A DNA stretch of 41,292 nucleotides from an uncultured Flavobacteriales bacterium (GTDB lineage: Bacteria > Bacteroidota > Bacteroidia > Flavobacteriales > UBA1820), in contig CABSLV010000020.1 of NCBI GenBank assembly GCA_902478645.1, positions 1-41,292 of the forward strand, given 5' to 3'. A program made the translations under genes and the position numbers. The notes beneath the pieces are model-generated. The model ran no database searches. It was not told where the DNA came from and worked only from the letters and a program-made list of their open reading frames with translations. Below, piece after piece: positions 32,075 to 40,563 of the stretch; positions within the stretch are counted from its first letter, which is position 1; every line of letters starts with the position of its first letter.

Positions 32075-33022
32075 TCAAAAACCGGGTTCGTTTAGACGGT
32101 TTACCGCCTTGTGATACTGGTCGATAAGCATCTGCACCGTTTCGGCCGCCGAAATACGCCGGGAGATGGTGGAAGCCGCCTGCCCGATCTCGAGTTCGCC
32201 CTCGTCCAGATCGCCCTCGAAGATACCCCGCCGGGCCCGTCCTTTGCCCAACAGCTCGCGCAAACGCTCTACGTCCGCTCCGTCGGCATAGGCCTGCTGC
32301 ACCTGTTCGTAGAAACGGTTCTTGAGCAGACGCACCGGAGCCAGTTCCTTGAGGGTGAGCATCGTATCGCCGTCGCCGGCCTCGATCACCGCCTGCTTGA
32401 ACGCGTCGCTGGCCGAACTCTCGTGCGTAACGGCAAAGAGCGACCCGACCTGCACTCCGTCGGCTCCCATCGCCATGGCGGCCGCCATCGCACCGCCCGA
32501 GGCGATGCCTCCGGCTGCCAGCACCGGGATGTTCACGGCCGAAACTACCGCCGGGACAAGGGCCATGGTAGCCGTTTCCTCGCGCCCGTTGTGTCCTCCG
32601 GCTTCAAAGCCTTCGGCCACCACCGCATCCACGCCGGCGCTTTCCGCCTTGCGGGCAAAACGTACGCTGGAGACTACATGCACGACGGTAAAACCTTTGG
32701 CTTTGAGCATGGGGGTAAACGAAGCGGGATTGCCGGCCGAGGTAAAGATGATCTTGACACCCTCCTGCTCCATCACTTCGATGGTTTGGTCCACCTTGGA
32801 ATAAAGCATCGGCACGTTGACCCCGAAAGGATTGTCGGTGAGGGTCTTGGCTTTGCGGATATGTTCCCGCAGCAGTTCGGCGGGCATCGAGCCCGAGCCG
32901 ATAAGTCCCAAACCTCCGGCCTGGGAAACGGCAGCGGCCAGTTTTGCTCCGCTGATCCAGACCATACCGCCTTGGACGATCGGATACCGGATGCCGAACA
33001 GTTTGCAAATCGCGTTTTCCAT
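32075..33022 (-). CDS. FMN-dependent enoyl-ACP reductase II (FabK) / nitronate monooxygenase family
   Basis: 315-residue TIM-barrel flavoprotein. FabK reduces enoyl-ACP in fatty acid elongation; the close nitronate monooxygenases oxidise nitronates. The motifs RYPIVQGGMVWIS, AGGLGLIGSGS, DNPFGVNVPML, VAEGFEAGGHNG (conserved His) and VLAAGGIASGGAMAAAMAMGADGVQVG are seen. The length and the GFEAGGHNG sequence favour a FabK-type enzyme, so it may be this organism's enoyl-ACP reductase, but I cannot separate the two by eye. The start at 33022 (MENAICKLFG) lies downstream of the -7 box in repeat copy C. The upstream in-frame ATG at 33193 belongs to the repeat. Confidence 0.87.
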   Translation of the reverse strand: MENAICKLFGIRYPIVQGGMVWISGAKLAAAVSQAGGLGLIGSGSMPAELLREHIRKAKTLTDNPFGVNVPMLYSKVDQTIEVMEQEGVKIIFTSAGNPASFTPMLKAKGFTVVHVVSSVRFARKAESAGVDAVVAEGFEAGGHNGREETATMALVPAVVSAVNIPVLAAGGIASGGAMAAAMAMGADGVQVGSLFAVTHESSASDAFKQAVIEAGDGDTMLTLKELAPVRLLKNRFYEQVQQAYADGADVERLRELLGKGRARRGIFEGDLDEGELEIGQAASTISRRISAAETVQMLIDQYHKAVNRLNEPGF

Positions 33023-33364
33023 CGTTTTTCGTTTTTTTGTCAGTTTATTTCTCCTGCGGAGGCTGTGTCCTCTCGTACAAGTACAGCCTGTAAGGAACAA
33101 CACGAGCCGAGCGATGCGCCAAAAATAGTGAAAGGCGAGCGCTGTGGCAAGAGGGAAAACGAAGTTTTCGCTCCGGACACAGCCGAGCCGCATCCTGTTT
33201 TATCCAAAAACGTGGAATGTGGCAAAAATTCTTCCCAGACGGGGATTGCCGAAGGCTTTCGAAACAACAAAAGGATGTCCGGCAGAAGGAAGAGCGCCTT
33301 CACCGGGTATTGTCCTTCAAGAAGCTATTGGAAAACAAAAAAAATACTTTCTGAAAATAAAAAA
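33023..33364. other. 342-base non-coding region between the FabK-like gene and RNase P RNA
   Basis: Contains the FabK-like leader (33023-33119), repeat copy C (33120-33197), and about 165 bases without recognised structure. The minus-strand T run (complement of 33349-33364), which directly follows RNase P helix P1, probably acts as its terminator. No gene is supported. Confidence 0.55.
33120..33197 (-). repeat. Promoter-associated palindromic repeat, copy C (upstream of the FabK-like gene)
   Basis: Read on the minus strand from 33197 it begins AGGATGCGGCTCGGCTGTG and ends CTTTCACTATTTTTG. The core GAAAAC-TTC-GTTTTC is unchanged. The outer stem is GCTGTG/CACAGC instead of GCAGCG/CGCTGC of copy A. 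Its end forms the -7 box TATTTTTG (33127-33120), about 100 bases before the FabK-like ATG. Confidence 0.87.
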
Positions 33365-33753
33365 CGACAGGCCTGTAAGCCGGGTTCTGTACCGTCGGGA
33401 AGTCCCGCCGGCTCCCATCATTTATCTGGGACTACGGTCGCCCGCAGCCTCTATCTGCCTACCCCCCGAAAAACAGAGCACGGGCAGCACTCCGCCCCGA
33501 AGGGCTTTTCGGTATACGCGGCATTTCACCCCGTAAGGTTTGCACGGCTCGCCGTGTCGCCACGGCGACGGTGGGCTCTTACCCCGCCTTTTCACCCTTA
33601 CCGCCCCGCAAGCGGGGAGGCGGTTGTTTTCTGTTGCACTGTCTGTGGCGCAGGAGATGCCTCCCGCACCCCTTCCCGTTAGGAAGTACGGCGCCCTGCG
33701 GTGCCCGGACTTTCCTCGCATACATGCAGCATGCGCGATGGGACGGCCTGTCG
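33365..33753 (-). ncRNA. rnpB: RNase P RNA, bacterial type A
   Basis: The catalytic RNA of RNase P, which trims the 5' leader from pre-tRNAs. On the minus strand the 5' end is CGACAGGCC and the 3' end is GGCCTGTCG, forming helix P1. The universal GAGGAAAGTCCGGGC lies near the 5' end (33717-33703), and ACAGAACCCGGCTTA near the 3' end. The P4-forming segments, GGGTGAAA and the TNGGGTAG-like GGGGGTAGGCAGATAGAGG, are also present. The length of 389 is normal for type A. A -7 box TACCTTTG (33767-33760) puts the transcript start right at the 5' end, and a T-rich run follows P1 at the 3' end. Confidence 0.96.
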
Positions 33754-33759
33754 TAGGAA

Positions 33760-33767
33760 CAAAGGTA
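33760..33767 (-). promoter_or_regulatory. Promoter -7 box of rnpB
   Basis: The minus strand reads TACCTTTG, six bases before the predicted 5' end of the RNA. This fits a start directly at helix P1. No -33 TTTG at standard spacing. Confidence 0.7.
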
Positions 33768-33831
33768 TAAATTTTAAGAATAATTAGGCCTACTTATGAC
33801 AGTTTTAGTATACACCTTTCCAAAAATGTCG

Positions 33832-33839
33832 TACATTTG
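33832..33839 (+). promoter_or_regulatory. Promoter -7 box of the DUF4251 gene
   Basis: TACATTTG matches TAnnTTTG. It implies a start near 33846, so the in-frame ATG at 33837 is excluded and the ATG at 33921 is used, with a leader of about 75 bases. Confidence 0.6.
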
Positions 33840-33920
33840 TTAGGTTCTCCATCGGGTGAACTATCCTTCCCCGAGGAAAACACAAACAAAATTCAATACA
33901 ACCAAACCCTAAACAAAACC

Positions 33921-34529
33921 ATGAAAAAAATTCTCTTGATGGCCGCACTCTTATTCTTCGCTATAAATGCGGTCGAAGCACAAACCACGGATAAACAGGC
34001 TAAAAAAGAAGCCAAAAAAGAAGCCAAAGCCCAGGCCAAGGCTCAACGCGATGCCGAGCGCGATGCGCAGGATGCGATGATAAAGACCGAGGAAATGCAG
34101 GACTTCCTGGCAGCCAAAAAAGCCATCGTAGCCCGCGACTTCGTTCTGGAAGGCAGCCAAATCATGTTCCGCAGCGGACAGAGTTTCTTCGTGAACGCCT
34201 ACACCAACTTTATCAGCCTGCAAGGCGACCAGGCCACCGTGCAGATCGCCTCGATGCAAGGCAACGGCCTCAACGGTTTCGGAGGGGTAACCGTCAATGG
34301 CACCATCTCCAATCCCCGCTACAACGTAGCCAACAACGGAGACGTAAGTTTCAGTTTCTCTGTATCCGGCCCGCAGATCTCGGCCACGGTCGACATCACC
34401 CTGCCGCACGGATCCAACTCGGCCATGGCCGCCATCCAGCCCAACTTCAGCGGACAACGCATGACCATGAACGGCAAACTGCTGCCTTACGAAGACTCCA
34501 AAGTCCTGCGGGGAGCCAGCAAACTGTAA
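33921..34529 (+). CDS. DUF4251 family secreted protein
   Basis: 202-residue exported protein. The signal peptide (about 1-20, ILLMAALLFFAINAVEAQ) is followed by a highly charged Lys/Ala/Glu helix (about 25-55, KQAKKEAKKEAKAQAKAQ). A beta-rich domain follows (about 65-202) with RDFVLEGSQIMFRSGQS, SLQGDQATVQIAS, FGGVTVNGTISN and ISATVDITLPHGSNSA. This order is that of the DUF4251 family, common in Bacteroidales and without known function. It stands between RNase P RNA and the B12 operon and has its own promoter and terminator. A related fold to lipocalin-like domains is possible but not established. Confidence 0.85.
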   Translation: MKKILLMAALLFFAINAVEAQTTDKQAKKEAKKEAKAQAKAQRDAERDAQDAMIKTEEMQDFLAAKKAIVARDFVLEGSQIMFRSGQSFFVNAYTNFISLQGDQATVQIASMQGNGLNGFGGVTVNGTISNPRYNVANNGDVSFSFSVSGPQISATVDITLPHGSNSAMAAIQPNFSGQRMTMNGKLLPYEDSKVLRGASKL

Positions 34530-34556
34530 CCCTGTTTGAATCTTTTGCAACCGAAT

Positions 34557-34585
34557 GCCGCGCCCCAACAGGGGCGCGGCTTTTT
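34557..34585 (+). terminator. Terminator of the DUF4251 gene
   Basis: 10-bp perfect stem GCCGCGCCCC/GGGGCGCGGC around AACA, followed by TTTTT. It lies 27 bases past the stop. Confidence 0.92.
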
Positions 34586-34792
34586 ATTCACAGTCCTCAA
34601 AAATCGGCCTGCCGATCCGCCGGACATCTCCTCGGGAAGGACGTACCCGGTACGTTTCCCGGTTTTGTTTTTCTTCTAAAAACTCCCCGCGAACACTTCC
34701 CCGACAAGGTATATTTTTCCAAAACACATTCAAAACACAGCACCCGAAAGAAAACCCATCCCACCCCCTTGGCCGGACGGAGGATTTTTCCG

Positions 34793-34800
34793 TACCTTTG
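34793..34800 (+). promoter_or_regulatory. Promoter -7 box of the B12 riboswitch operon
   Basis: TACCTTTG matches TAnnTTTG, with TTGG (34769-34772) about 20 bases before it as a -33 element. The transcript would start near 34807, at the 5' side of the riboswitch. Confidence 0.65.
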
Positions 34801-34802
34801 GG

Positions 34803-34932
34803 CTTTCCGATAACCGAAGCCGCCCGGGCGGGGAATGCGGGATCCATCCGCAGCTGTGCCCACAACCGTAGAGTCGTTGCGCCTGTCAACGCACCGACGA
34901 GCCGGGATACCGTCCGAGAGGGTCTTAAAACT
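34803..34932 (+). promoter_or_regulatory. Cobalamin (vitamin B12) riboswitch
   Basis: Senses adenosyl- or other cobalamins and normally represses B12 uptake or synthesis genes when B12 is plentiful. The conserved core is readable: GGGGAATGCGGGATCCATCC (34830-34849), GCAGCTGTGCCCACAACCGT (34850-34869), and the 3' B12-box-like AGCCGGGATACCG (34900-34912). The genes directly behind are a btuFCD-type transporter. No strong terminator hairpin is seen between it and the ATG, so control is more likely at translation (hiding GGGAG at 34935-34939) or within the leader. It is a compact form, so exact ends are approximate. Confidence 0.85.
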
Positions 34933-34945
34933 TGGGAGCAAAGTG

Positions 34946-36085
34946 ATGTTTTCGCCTTCTTTTCTATCTACCGCCGCCCGTTGGGCCGTGCTAACCTTCT
35001 CGCTGGCCTTCACACTGGCCTGCCAAGGACACAAAAACACCGAACCGACTACCGGAAACGTCGAAAAACCGGCTTACGCACGCTTGTTCGACACCCGGAA
35101 AACCCCGCAAGGCGTCCTGGTAACCACCTATCAACCGGCCGACACCTCCAAGATCCTGAAACGATACCTCCTCTACCGGGAAGGGCACCAGCCGGACACG
35201 ATCCCTCCCGATGTCGTACCCGTGCGCATTCCGCTGGAAAACGTAGCGGTGGCGCATTCCACACAGATCGGTCTGATCGCGGCTCTGGGATGCGAGCCAT
35301 CCATCCGGAGCATCGGGTCGCGGGCAGCCCTCGAACGGAACTCTGTCCTGGCCGAAAGGGAGGATCTGGGAGAATTCTTCAACGGCTGGCAGTTCGATAC
35401 CGAAAAACTGCTGGTCCTCGCGCCCGATGCCGTATTTTTCTCCCCGGGACGCACCGAAGACATCACCACACTCGAAAAAGGCATCCGCGTACCGATGCTC
35501 TACGACCTTTCTCCTTGGGAGAACCACCCGTTGGCACGCAGCGAATGGCTGAAATTCACGGCCGAATTTTTCGACTGCCGCGCGCAGGCCGACAGTCTGT
35601 TCGCGCAGATCGAGCAACGTTACCGAGACATTTGCCAACAGGCCCAAACCAGCGGCACCCGCCCGCAAGTACTTTCCTCTCTACCCTACCAGGGAGTATG
35701 GTACATGCCGGCCGGGGAGAGCTACAAGGCCGTGCTTTTCCGTGACGCGGCACTGGACTTCCCGTGGGCGGACACCCCGCAAACCGGTTCGCTGGCCCTG
35801 GACCTGGAGAGCGTGCTGGCACGCGCCTCGCAAGCCGATGTCTGGTTTTTCGAAACGGGCATGGGCGACTCTCCGACCTTGAAGTCGCTTGAGGAACAAA
35901 ACCGGCTTTACACCCATTTCAAGGCTTTCCGCAACGGCGACATCTTTATCTGCAATTCGGACCACGGCGCCCCGTATTTCGAACAGAGCATCGTCTATCC
36001 CGACCGGGTACTCTCGGACTTCACCTACCTGCCGCGCGAGAAAGACTATCGTCCCTATTACTACCAGCGCATCGAACGTCAATGA
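34946..36085 (+). CDS. Periplasmic cobalamin/iron-complex binding lipoprotein, BtuF-like
   Basis: 379-residue substrate-binding protein for the ABC importer encoded behind it. The lipobox is FTLACQG (Cys26). The chain has the class III binding-protein layout, with two lobes and a long linking helix: IPLENVAVAHSTQIGLIAALGCEPSIRSIGS, then LVLAPDAVFFSPGRTEDITTLEK, EWLKFTAEFFDCRAQADSLF, and FRNGDIFICNSD near the end. The class covers B12, haem and siderophores. The cobalamin riboswitch just upstream favours B12. The start at 34946 fits the ribosome site at 34935-34939; the frame is open earlier, through the riboswitch. Its stop overlaps btuC (ATGA at 36082-36085). Confidence 0.9.
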   Translation: MFSPSFLSTAARWAVLTFSLAFTLACQGHKNTEPTTGNVEKPAYARLFDTRKTPQGVLVTTYQPADTSKILKRYLLYREGHQPDTIPPDVVPVRIPLENVAVAHSTQIGLIAALGCEPSIRSIGSRAALERNSVLAEREDLGEFFNGWQFDTEKLLVLAPDAVFFSPGRTEDITTLEKGIRVPMLYDLSPWENHPLARSEWLKFTAEFFDCRAQADSLFAQIEQRYRDICQQAQTSGTRPQVLSSLPYQGVWYMPAGESYKAVLFRDAALDFPWADTPQTGSLALDLESVLARASQADVWFFETGMGDSPTLKSLEEQNRLYTHFKAFRNGDIFICNSDHGAPYFEQSIVYPDRVLSDFTYLPREKDYRPYYYQRIERQ

Positions 36086-37143
36086 ACACCCTGCCGGAAA
36101 ACTACCCCTCTGCCCGCTCCGCGGCAAGACGCCCGGGATACCTGCTCATCGCCATGGGACTGCTGGGAGCCATCGCCGTGCTGCTGGCCTTGAACATCGC
36201 CACCGGTACGGTCGCCATCCCCCTTCGGGACGTGCTGGATGTCCTGCTGGGTGGCGGGGAAGGCTCGATCACCGAGGTGATCGTCCTGGAAAAACGCTTG
36301 CCGGAGGCCATAACGGCTCTGGTGGCAGGCGGAGCGCTGGGCGTGTGCGGCCTGATGATGCAAACCTTGTTCCGCAATCCGCTGGCCGACCCTTCCATCC
36401 TGGGGATCAGTTCCGGGGCTTCGCTGGCCGTAGCCCTGATCACGTTCTGCGCCTCGCTGTTCGATCTTTCGCTGGTGGTAAGCCCCCTGTGGCAGATCCT
36501 GGCGGCGTTGGCCGGAAGCACCGCCGTGCTGGTTTTTCTGCTGGCCGTCTCGCGGCGCATGGTGGGCAACACGGCACTGCTGATCACGGGCATCATGGTA
36601 GGATACCTGGCTTCGGCACTGGTATCGGTACTGCAGTTTTCGGGCAACAAAGACGCCAACTTCGCCTTTATCCTCTGGAGCCAGGGCAGTTTTTCCCGGG
36701 CCATGACCGATGGGTTTTTCTACATCTTCCTGACGGTATGCATCGTAGGGGTGGCTGCCTCGTTCCTGCTGATCCGCACCTTCAACGCCCTGCTGCTGGG
36801 CGAGAACTACGCACGCAACCTGGGCATCGACATCCCGCGCGCCCGCAGAGCCATCATCCTGCTCTCGGCGCTGCTCACCGGGGCGGTAACGGCCTACTGC
36901 GGTCCCATTGCCTTCGTCGGACTGGCCGTGCCGCACATCGTACGCTATACCACCCGCAGTGCCGACCGAAGGGTGCTGCTGCCCCTGACGGTGCTCGCCG
37001 GAGCGGCCATCACGCTGCTGTGTGCGCTGATCTCCAAACAGGCCATCTTCGGGTACATGCTGCCCATCAACGCCGTTACTTCGCTCATCGGCGCTCCGAT
37101 CGTCATCCTGGCCGTACTGAAAAACTCAACTGCCAAAAACTGA
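36082..37143 (+). CDS. btuC: Cobalamin ABC transporter permease, FecCD/BtuC family
   Basis: 353-residue permease with about ten membrane helices. Family hallmarks include LEKRLPEAITALVAGGALGVCGLMMQTLFRNPLADPSILGISSGASLAVAL (about 72-122, split by the coupling region). Others are LLGENYARNLGIDIPRARRA (ATPase-contact loop, about 236) and GPIAFVGLAVPHIVRYTTRSADRRVLLPL near 272-300. BtuC-type permeases form the channel for B12, haem or siderophores across the inner membrane. The start overlaps the stop of the binding protein by four bases, so translation is coupled. The ATPase gene follows after seven bases. Substrate assignment to B12 rests on the riboswitch. Confidence 0.93.
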   Translation: MNTLPENYPSARSAARRPGYLLIAMGLLGAIAVLLALNIATGTVAIPLRDVLDVLLGGGEGSITEVIVLEKRLPEAITALVAGGALGVCGLMMQTLFRNPLADPSILGISSGASLAVALITFCASLFDLSLVVSPLWQILAALAGSTAVLVFLLAVSRRMVGNTALLITGIMVGYLASALVSVLQFSGNKDANFAFILWSQGSFSRAMTDGFFYIFLTVCIVGVAASFLLIRTFNALLLGENYARNLGIDIPRARRAIILLSALLTGAVTAYCGPIAFVGLAVPHIVRYTTRSADRRVLLPLTVLAGAAITLLCALISKQAIFGYMLPINAVTSLIGAPIVILAVLKNSTAKN

Positions 37144-37150
37144 TCCCGAC

Positions 37151-37933
37151 ATGACCTCTCCTGCCCACGCACACACACCGATCCTCGCCACCCGCGACTT
37201 ATGCATCGGCTACCGGCACGGCCTTCCGGTGCGGGAACACATCGAAGTGGACCTGACCCCGGGCACCCTTACCTGTCTGGTGGGACGCAACGGAGCCGGA
37301 AAATCGACGCTGCTACGCACCCTTTGCGGTTTTCTCCCGCCGAAGGCCGGCCGAGTCGAACTCCTCGGACGCCCTCTGCAGGAGTATTCCCAACGGCAAC
37401 TCTCCCGCACCCTGGGCGTAGTGCTGACCGAAATCCTGGGCGAGATACACTACCTGACCGTCCGGCAAACGGTCGAAACGGGACGCTACCCCTACTGCGA
37501 CTGCTTCGCCCGCCTGGACGCGCAGGACCGGCAAGAAGTCGAACAAGCGATGCGGACGGTCGGGATCGCCCCGCTGGCCGAGCGGACCATGGCGCGCATC
37601 AGCGACGGACAGCGGCAGAAAGTAATGATCGCCAAAGCATTGGCACAGGACACCGAACTCATCGTACTGGACGAGCCGCTCTCGTTCCTCGACCTCTCCG
37701 CCCGGGTGGAGATCATGTCGGTGCTGCAGCGTCTGGCCCACGAGAACGGCAAAACACTCCTGCTCTCCACCCACGACCTCGACCTGGCCTTTGCCTTTGC
37801 CGACCGGATGTGGATCATGGATACCTCGGGAGGTGTCGGACAGTGCGACGCCCCCTGGGAGGACAAGGCCGCGATCGCCGACCGGGTATTCGGGGAGCAG
37901 TCGGTGTGGATCAAGGATTTTCTGAAGATCTGA
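37151..37933 (+). CDS. btuD: Cobalamin ABC transporter ATP-binding protein, BtuD-like
   Basis: 260-residue ATPase that powers the import channel. Walker A is GRNGAGKST (45-53), the Q-loop region is near VVLTEILGEIH, and the signature is RISDGQRQKVMIAKAL (about 152-167), with ISDGQ in place of the usual LSGGQ. Walker B is LIVLDEPLSFLDLSARV (about 173-189), and the switch histidine is in LSTHDLDLA. Nothing argues against activity; the ISDGQ form occurs in other FecE/BtuD-type ATPases. It ends the riboswitch-controlled group. The 232 bases after it have no strong terminator. Confidence 0.93.
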   Translation: MTSPAHAHTPILATRDLCIGYRHGLPVREHIEVDLTPGTLTCLVGRNGAGKSTLLRTLCGFLPPKAGRVELLGRPLQEYSQRQLSRTLGVVLTEILGEIHYLTVRQTVETGRYPYCDCFARLDAQDRQEVEQAMRTVGIAPLAERTMARISDGQRQKVMIAKALAQDTELIVLDEPLSFLDLSARVEIMSVLQRLAHENGKTLLLSTHDLDLAFAFADRMWIMDTSGGVGQCDAPWEDKAAIADRVFGEQSVWIKDFLKI

Positions 37934-38165
37934 CCCCTTCCCCTCCTTTTTTGCGTCCAACGCGTAAGCTCACCCCGGGCTGTTTTCGATCCGTGCAAGC
38001 GTCCGAGGGCAAAGCGGCACTTGTTCTCCCGGGGCATCGGCCGGTTTTTTTCAAAAATTTGCGTTTTTTTTACCTTTTCCCCTCCATTTTTTCAAGTTCC
38101 GGAGAAGTTTTTCCCGCCGAGAAGCCTTACCTTTACCCGGATTTACAAAACCTCTCTCTCCGGAC

Positions 38166-39167
38166 ATGGAAAACGAAGATTTCGCGCAGCGTTCGCAACT
38201 CGACCTTCCCGCCTGGGAAGCCCTTCGGAAACGCATCTCCCCGTACATCCACCGCACGCCGGTGCTGACCTGCTCGACCCTCGACGCGGAGGCCGGGTGC
38301 CGCCTGTTCTTCAAGTGTGAAAACTTCCAGAAGATCGGCGCTTTCAAGATGCGCGGAGCGATCAATGCGGCGCTGAACCTGCCGCAAGAAGCCCTCTCCC
38401 GGGGATTGGCGACCCATTCGTCGGGCAATTTCGCGCAGGCGGTCGCCCTCTCGGCCAAACTGCTGGGCGTACCGGCCTACATCGTGATGCCCGAAAATGC
38501 TCCGCAGGTAAAAAAAGACGCGGTGAAGGGCTATGGAGCCACCGTGATCGAATGCCCTTCGATCCAAGCGGCCCGGGAAGCGGCCGTCGAAGAGGTCGTC
38601 CGGGAAAAAGGCGCTACCTTTCTCCATCCGTACAACGACTGGAACGTCATCTACGGACAGGGAACGGCGGCTGCCGAGCTGTTGGAAGAGGTTCCGGATC
38701 TGGACTTCATCCTGGCGCCGGTGGGCGGCGGCGGCCTGATGTCCGGTACGGCGATGGCCGCCGCCGCTTACGCGCCCCGTTGCGCGGCTTTCGGTGCCGA
38801 ACCGCTCCTGGCCGGGGACGCCTACCTGTCGCTGCACAAGGGGAGCGTGCAAAAGGCTTTCCCGCCACGCACCATTGCGGACGGTCTGCGCACGAGCCTG
38901 GGCGACAAGACGCTCTACACCTTGTCCCGCTACCTGAAAGATATCCTGCTGGTGGAAGAACACGAAATCGTCCAAGCGATGCAATGGGTGTGGGAACGGA
39001 TGAAAATCCTCATCGAGCCTTCCTCGGCCGTGCCGCTGGCCGCCGTGCTGCACAACGAAGGGATCTTTTCCGGGGCGAAAGTGGGCATCATCCTTTCGGG
39101 GGGCAACGTCGATGCGGGTTGCGTATTCCGCCACTTGGACGAGACTATAAAGGAGAACACTAAATAA
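38166..39167 (+). CDS. PLP-dependent serine/threonine dehydratase (or serine racemase) family
   Basis: 333-residue fold-type II PLP enzyme. Threonine dehydratases turn threonine into 2-oxobutanoate; close relatives racemise serine. The PLP lysine is in QKIGAFKMRGA (Lys61), the substrate loop is HSSGNFAQA, the phosphate loop is PVGGGGLMSGT, and the C-terminus has LSGGNVDAGC. There is no ACT-type regulatory domain, so it is the short, catabolic-type or racemase-like form. I cannot separate threonine dehydratase, threo-3-hydroxyaspartate dehydratase and serine racemase by eye. A weak -7-like TACCTTTA is at 38128-38135. The alkaline phosphatase gene follows after 14 bases. Confidence 0.87.
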   Translation: MENEDFAQRSQLDLPAWEALRKRISPYIHRTPVLTCSTLDAEAGCRLFFKCENFQKIGAFKMRGAINAALNLPQEALSRGLATHSSGNFAQAVALSAKLLGVPAYIVMPENAPQVKKDAVKGYGATVIECPSIQAAREAAVEEVVREKGATFLHPYNDWNVIYGQGTAAAELLEEVPDLDFILAPVGGGGLMSGTAMAAAAYAPRCAAFGAEPLLAGDAYLSLHKGSVQKAFPPRTIADGLRTSLGDKTLYTLSRYLKDILLVEEHEIVQAMQWVWERMKILIEPSSAVPLAAVLHNEGIFSGAKVGIILSGGNVDAGCVFRHLDETIKENTK

Positions 39168-39181
39168 AACTATTTAATACC

Positions 39182-40387
39182 ATGAAAAAGACATTATTGC
39201 TTTTCTCTGCCCTGCTGATGAGTTGCTCGCTGGCCTGGGCACAGGAAAAAGGCACGCCCGCGGCCGAAAACAAAAAAGCGGACGAAAATTCCACGGAAAA
39301 AGTGGCGGACAAAGTCCCCGACACGTATGCCAACGACTTTACCTACACCCCGTACACGCCTACCTTCAAGAGCGACGGATCGAACGGCAAGGTCAAAAAC
39401 GTGATCCTGCTCATCGGCGACGGCATGGGCATGGCACAGGCTGTTTCGGGATACTATGCCAACGGGAACGACCTGGCTATCCTCAAACTCAAACGCCTGG
39501 GCTTCGTACGCACCTATTCGGCTTCGCATTTCACCACCGACAGCGCAGCTTCGGGCACCACGTACGCCTGCGGAGTAAAGACCACCAACGGTTTTGTGGG
39601 CATGACCCCGGATGAGAAACCGGCAGCCAACATCCCGGAAAAACTCTCCCCGAAAGGCATCGCCATGGGCGTGATCTCTACGGACAACATCTCCGGTGCT
39701 ACTCCTTCGGTCTTCTACGCCCATGTAGCCAAACGGGGCGCTACGGCCGACATCCTGAGCCAGTTGCCGCTCTCCAAGCTCGACCTGTTCGCTGCCGGGT
39801 GCGAATCGCTGTGGGAAAAATACGCTCCGGAACAGGTAGCCGAATTGAAAAAAGCCGGATTTACCATCCTGAACGACTACAACCAGATTCAGGACAACCT
39901 TTCCGCAGCACGCATCGGGGTGATCACCAAGGATGCCGATGTACAGCCCGTGATGAACGGCCGGGGCGATTTCCTGCCGGCTACCGTGCGCCAGGCTATC
40001 GAATTCCTCAACGGGAAGTCCAAGAAGGGCTTTTTCCTGATGGCCGAGGGTGCCCAGATAGACTGGGGCTGCCACAACAACGATGTGAAGTACACCGTTA
40101 CGGAAGTCATCGACTTCGACAAGGCGGTGAGCGAGGCCTTGAAATTTGCCGATCAGGACGGACAGACGCTGGTGATCATCACGGCCGACCACGAGACGGG
40201 CGGTATGACGATCCCCAATGGAGATTACGACCAAAACAAAGTACGCGCGCTCTATACCGTTGGCGGACATACGGGCGTCATGGTGCCGCTCTATGCCTAC
40301 GGTCCCCATTCGCAGGATTTCCAGGGAGTACAGGAAAACATCGACGTACACAAGAAGATCGTCGAGTTGCTCGAAAAGGGCAAGTGA
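39182..40387 (+). CDS. Alkaline phosphatase, PhoA family
   Basis: 401-residue secreted phosphatase that releases inorganic phosphate from organic esters in the periplasm. The signal peptide is about 1-20 (ALLMSCSLAWA), and a charged spacer of about 45 residues follows. Active-site parts are LLIGDGMGMAQ (Asp80), TDSAASGTTYACG with nucleophile Ser121, MAEGAQIDWGCHNND, ITADHETGGM, and GGHTGVMVPLYAYGP. The E. coli arginine partner region is not clear; this fits the shorter bacterial branch. A cysteine in LLMSCS could make a lipobox-like site, but signal peptidase I cleavage at AWA-Q looks as likely. It is 14 bases after the dehydratase gene, probably the same transcript. Confidence 0.94.
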   Translation: MKKTLLLFSALLMSCSLAWAQEKGTPAAENKKADENSTEKVADKVPDTYANDFTYTPYTPTFKSDGSNGKVKNVILLIGDGMGMAQAVSGYYANGNDLAILKLKRLGFVRTYSASHFTTDSAASGTTYACGVKTTNGFVGMTPDEKPAANIPEKLSPKGIAMGVISTDNISGATPSVFYAHVAKRGATADILSQLPLSKLDLFAAGCESLWEKYAPEQVAELKKAGFTILNDYNQIQDNLSAARIGVITKDADVQPVMNGRGDFLPATVRQAIEFLNGKSKKGFFLMAEGAQIDWGCHNNDVKYTVTEVIDFDKAVSEALKFADQDGQTLVIITADHETGGMTIPNGDYDQNKVRALYTVGGHTGVMVPLYAYGPHSQDFQGVQENIDVHKKIVELLEKGK

Positions 40388-40399
40388 TCTCCCTCACGG

Positions 40400-40457
40400 G
40401 CGTTCAAGCGCAAAACAGGGGCTTCCGAATGGAAGCCCCCGTTTTGCGCTTGAACGC
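40400..40457. terminator. 27-bp near-perfect hairpin between convergent phosphatase and DUF4923 genes
   Basis: Arms 40400-40426 and 40431-40457 pair around GAAT with one mismatch (A40417 against C40440, which becomes a U-G wobble in minus-strand RNA). The outer arm GCGTTCAAGCGCAAAAC resembles GCGTACAAGCGAAAG of the hairpin at 10844. It lies 12 bases after the phosphatase stop. Confidence 0.72.
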
Positions 40458-40563
40458 TTTGCTCAGATAAATAAACAACTAAAAAACACTATTAAAAACT
40501 TACACACACATACATGCCTATCGCTAAAAACGAATTGTTCTTTTCATCGAAATACGCGGTCCT

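Larger units (their letters stand above)
34530..34945. other. 416-base non-coding region with terminator, promoter and cobalamin riboswitch
   Basis: In order: the DUF4251 terminator (34557-34585), about 200 bases of leader DNA with nothing recognised, a -7 box TACCTTTG (34793-34800), the riboswitch (about 34803-34932), and a ribosome binding site GGGAG (34935-34939) before the ATG at 34946. Confidence 0.7.

Noticed and set aside
33023..33193. N-terminal extension of the FabK-like protein from ATG 33193
   Set aside because: It translates the promoter repeat (copy C) and starts upstream of its -7 box.
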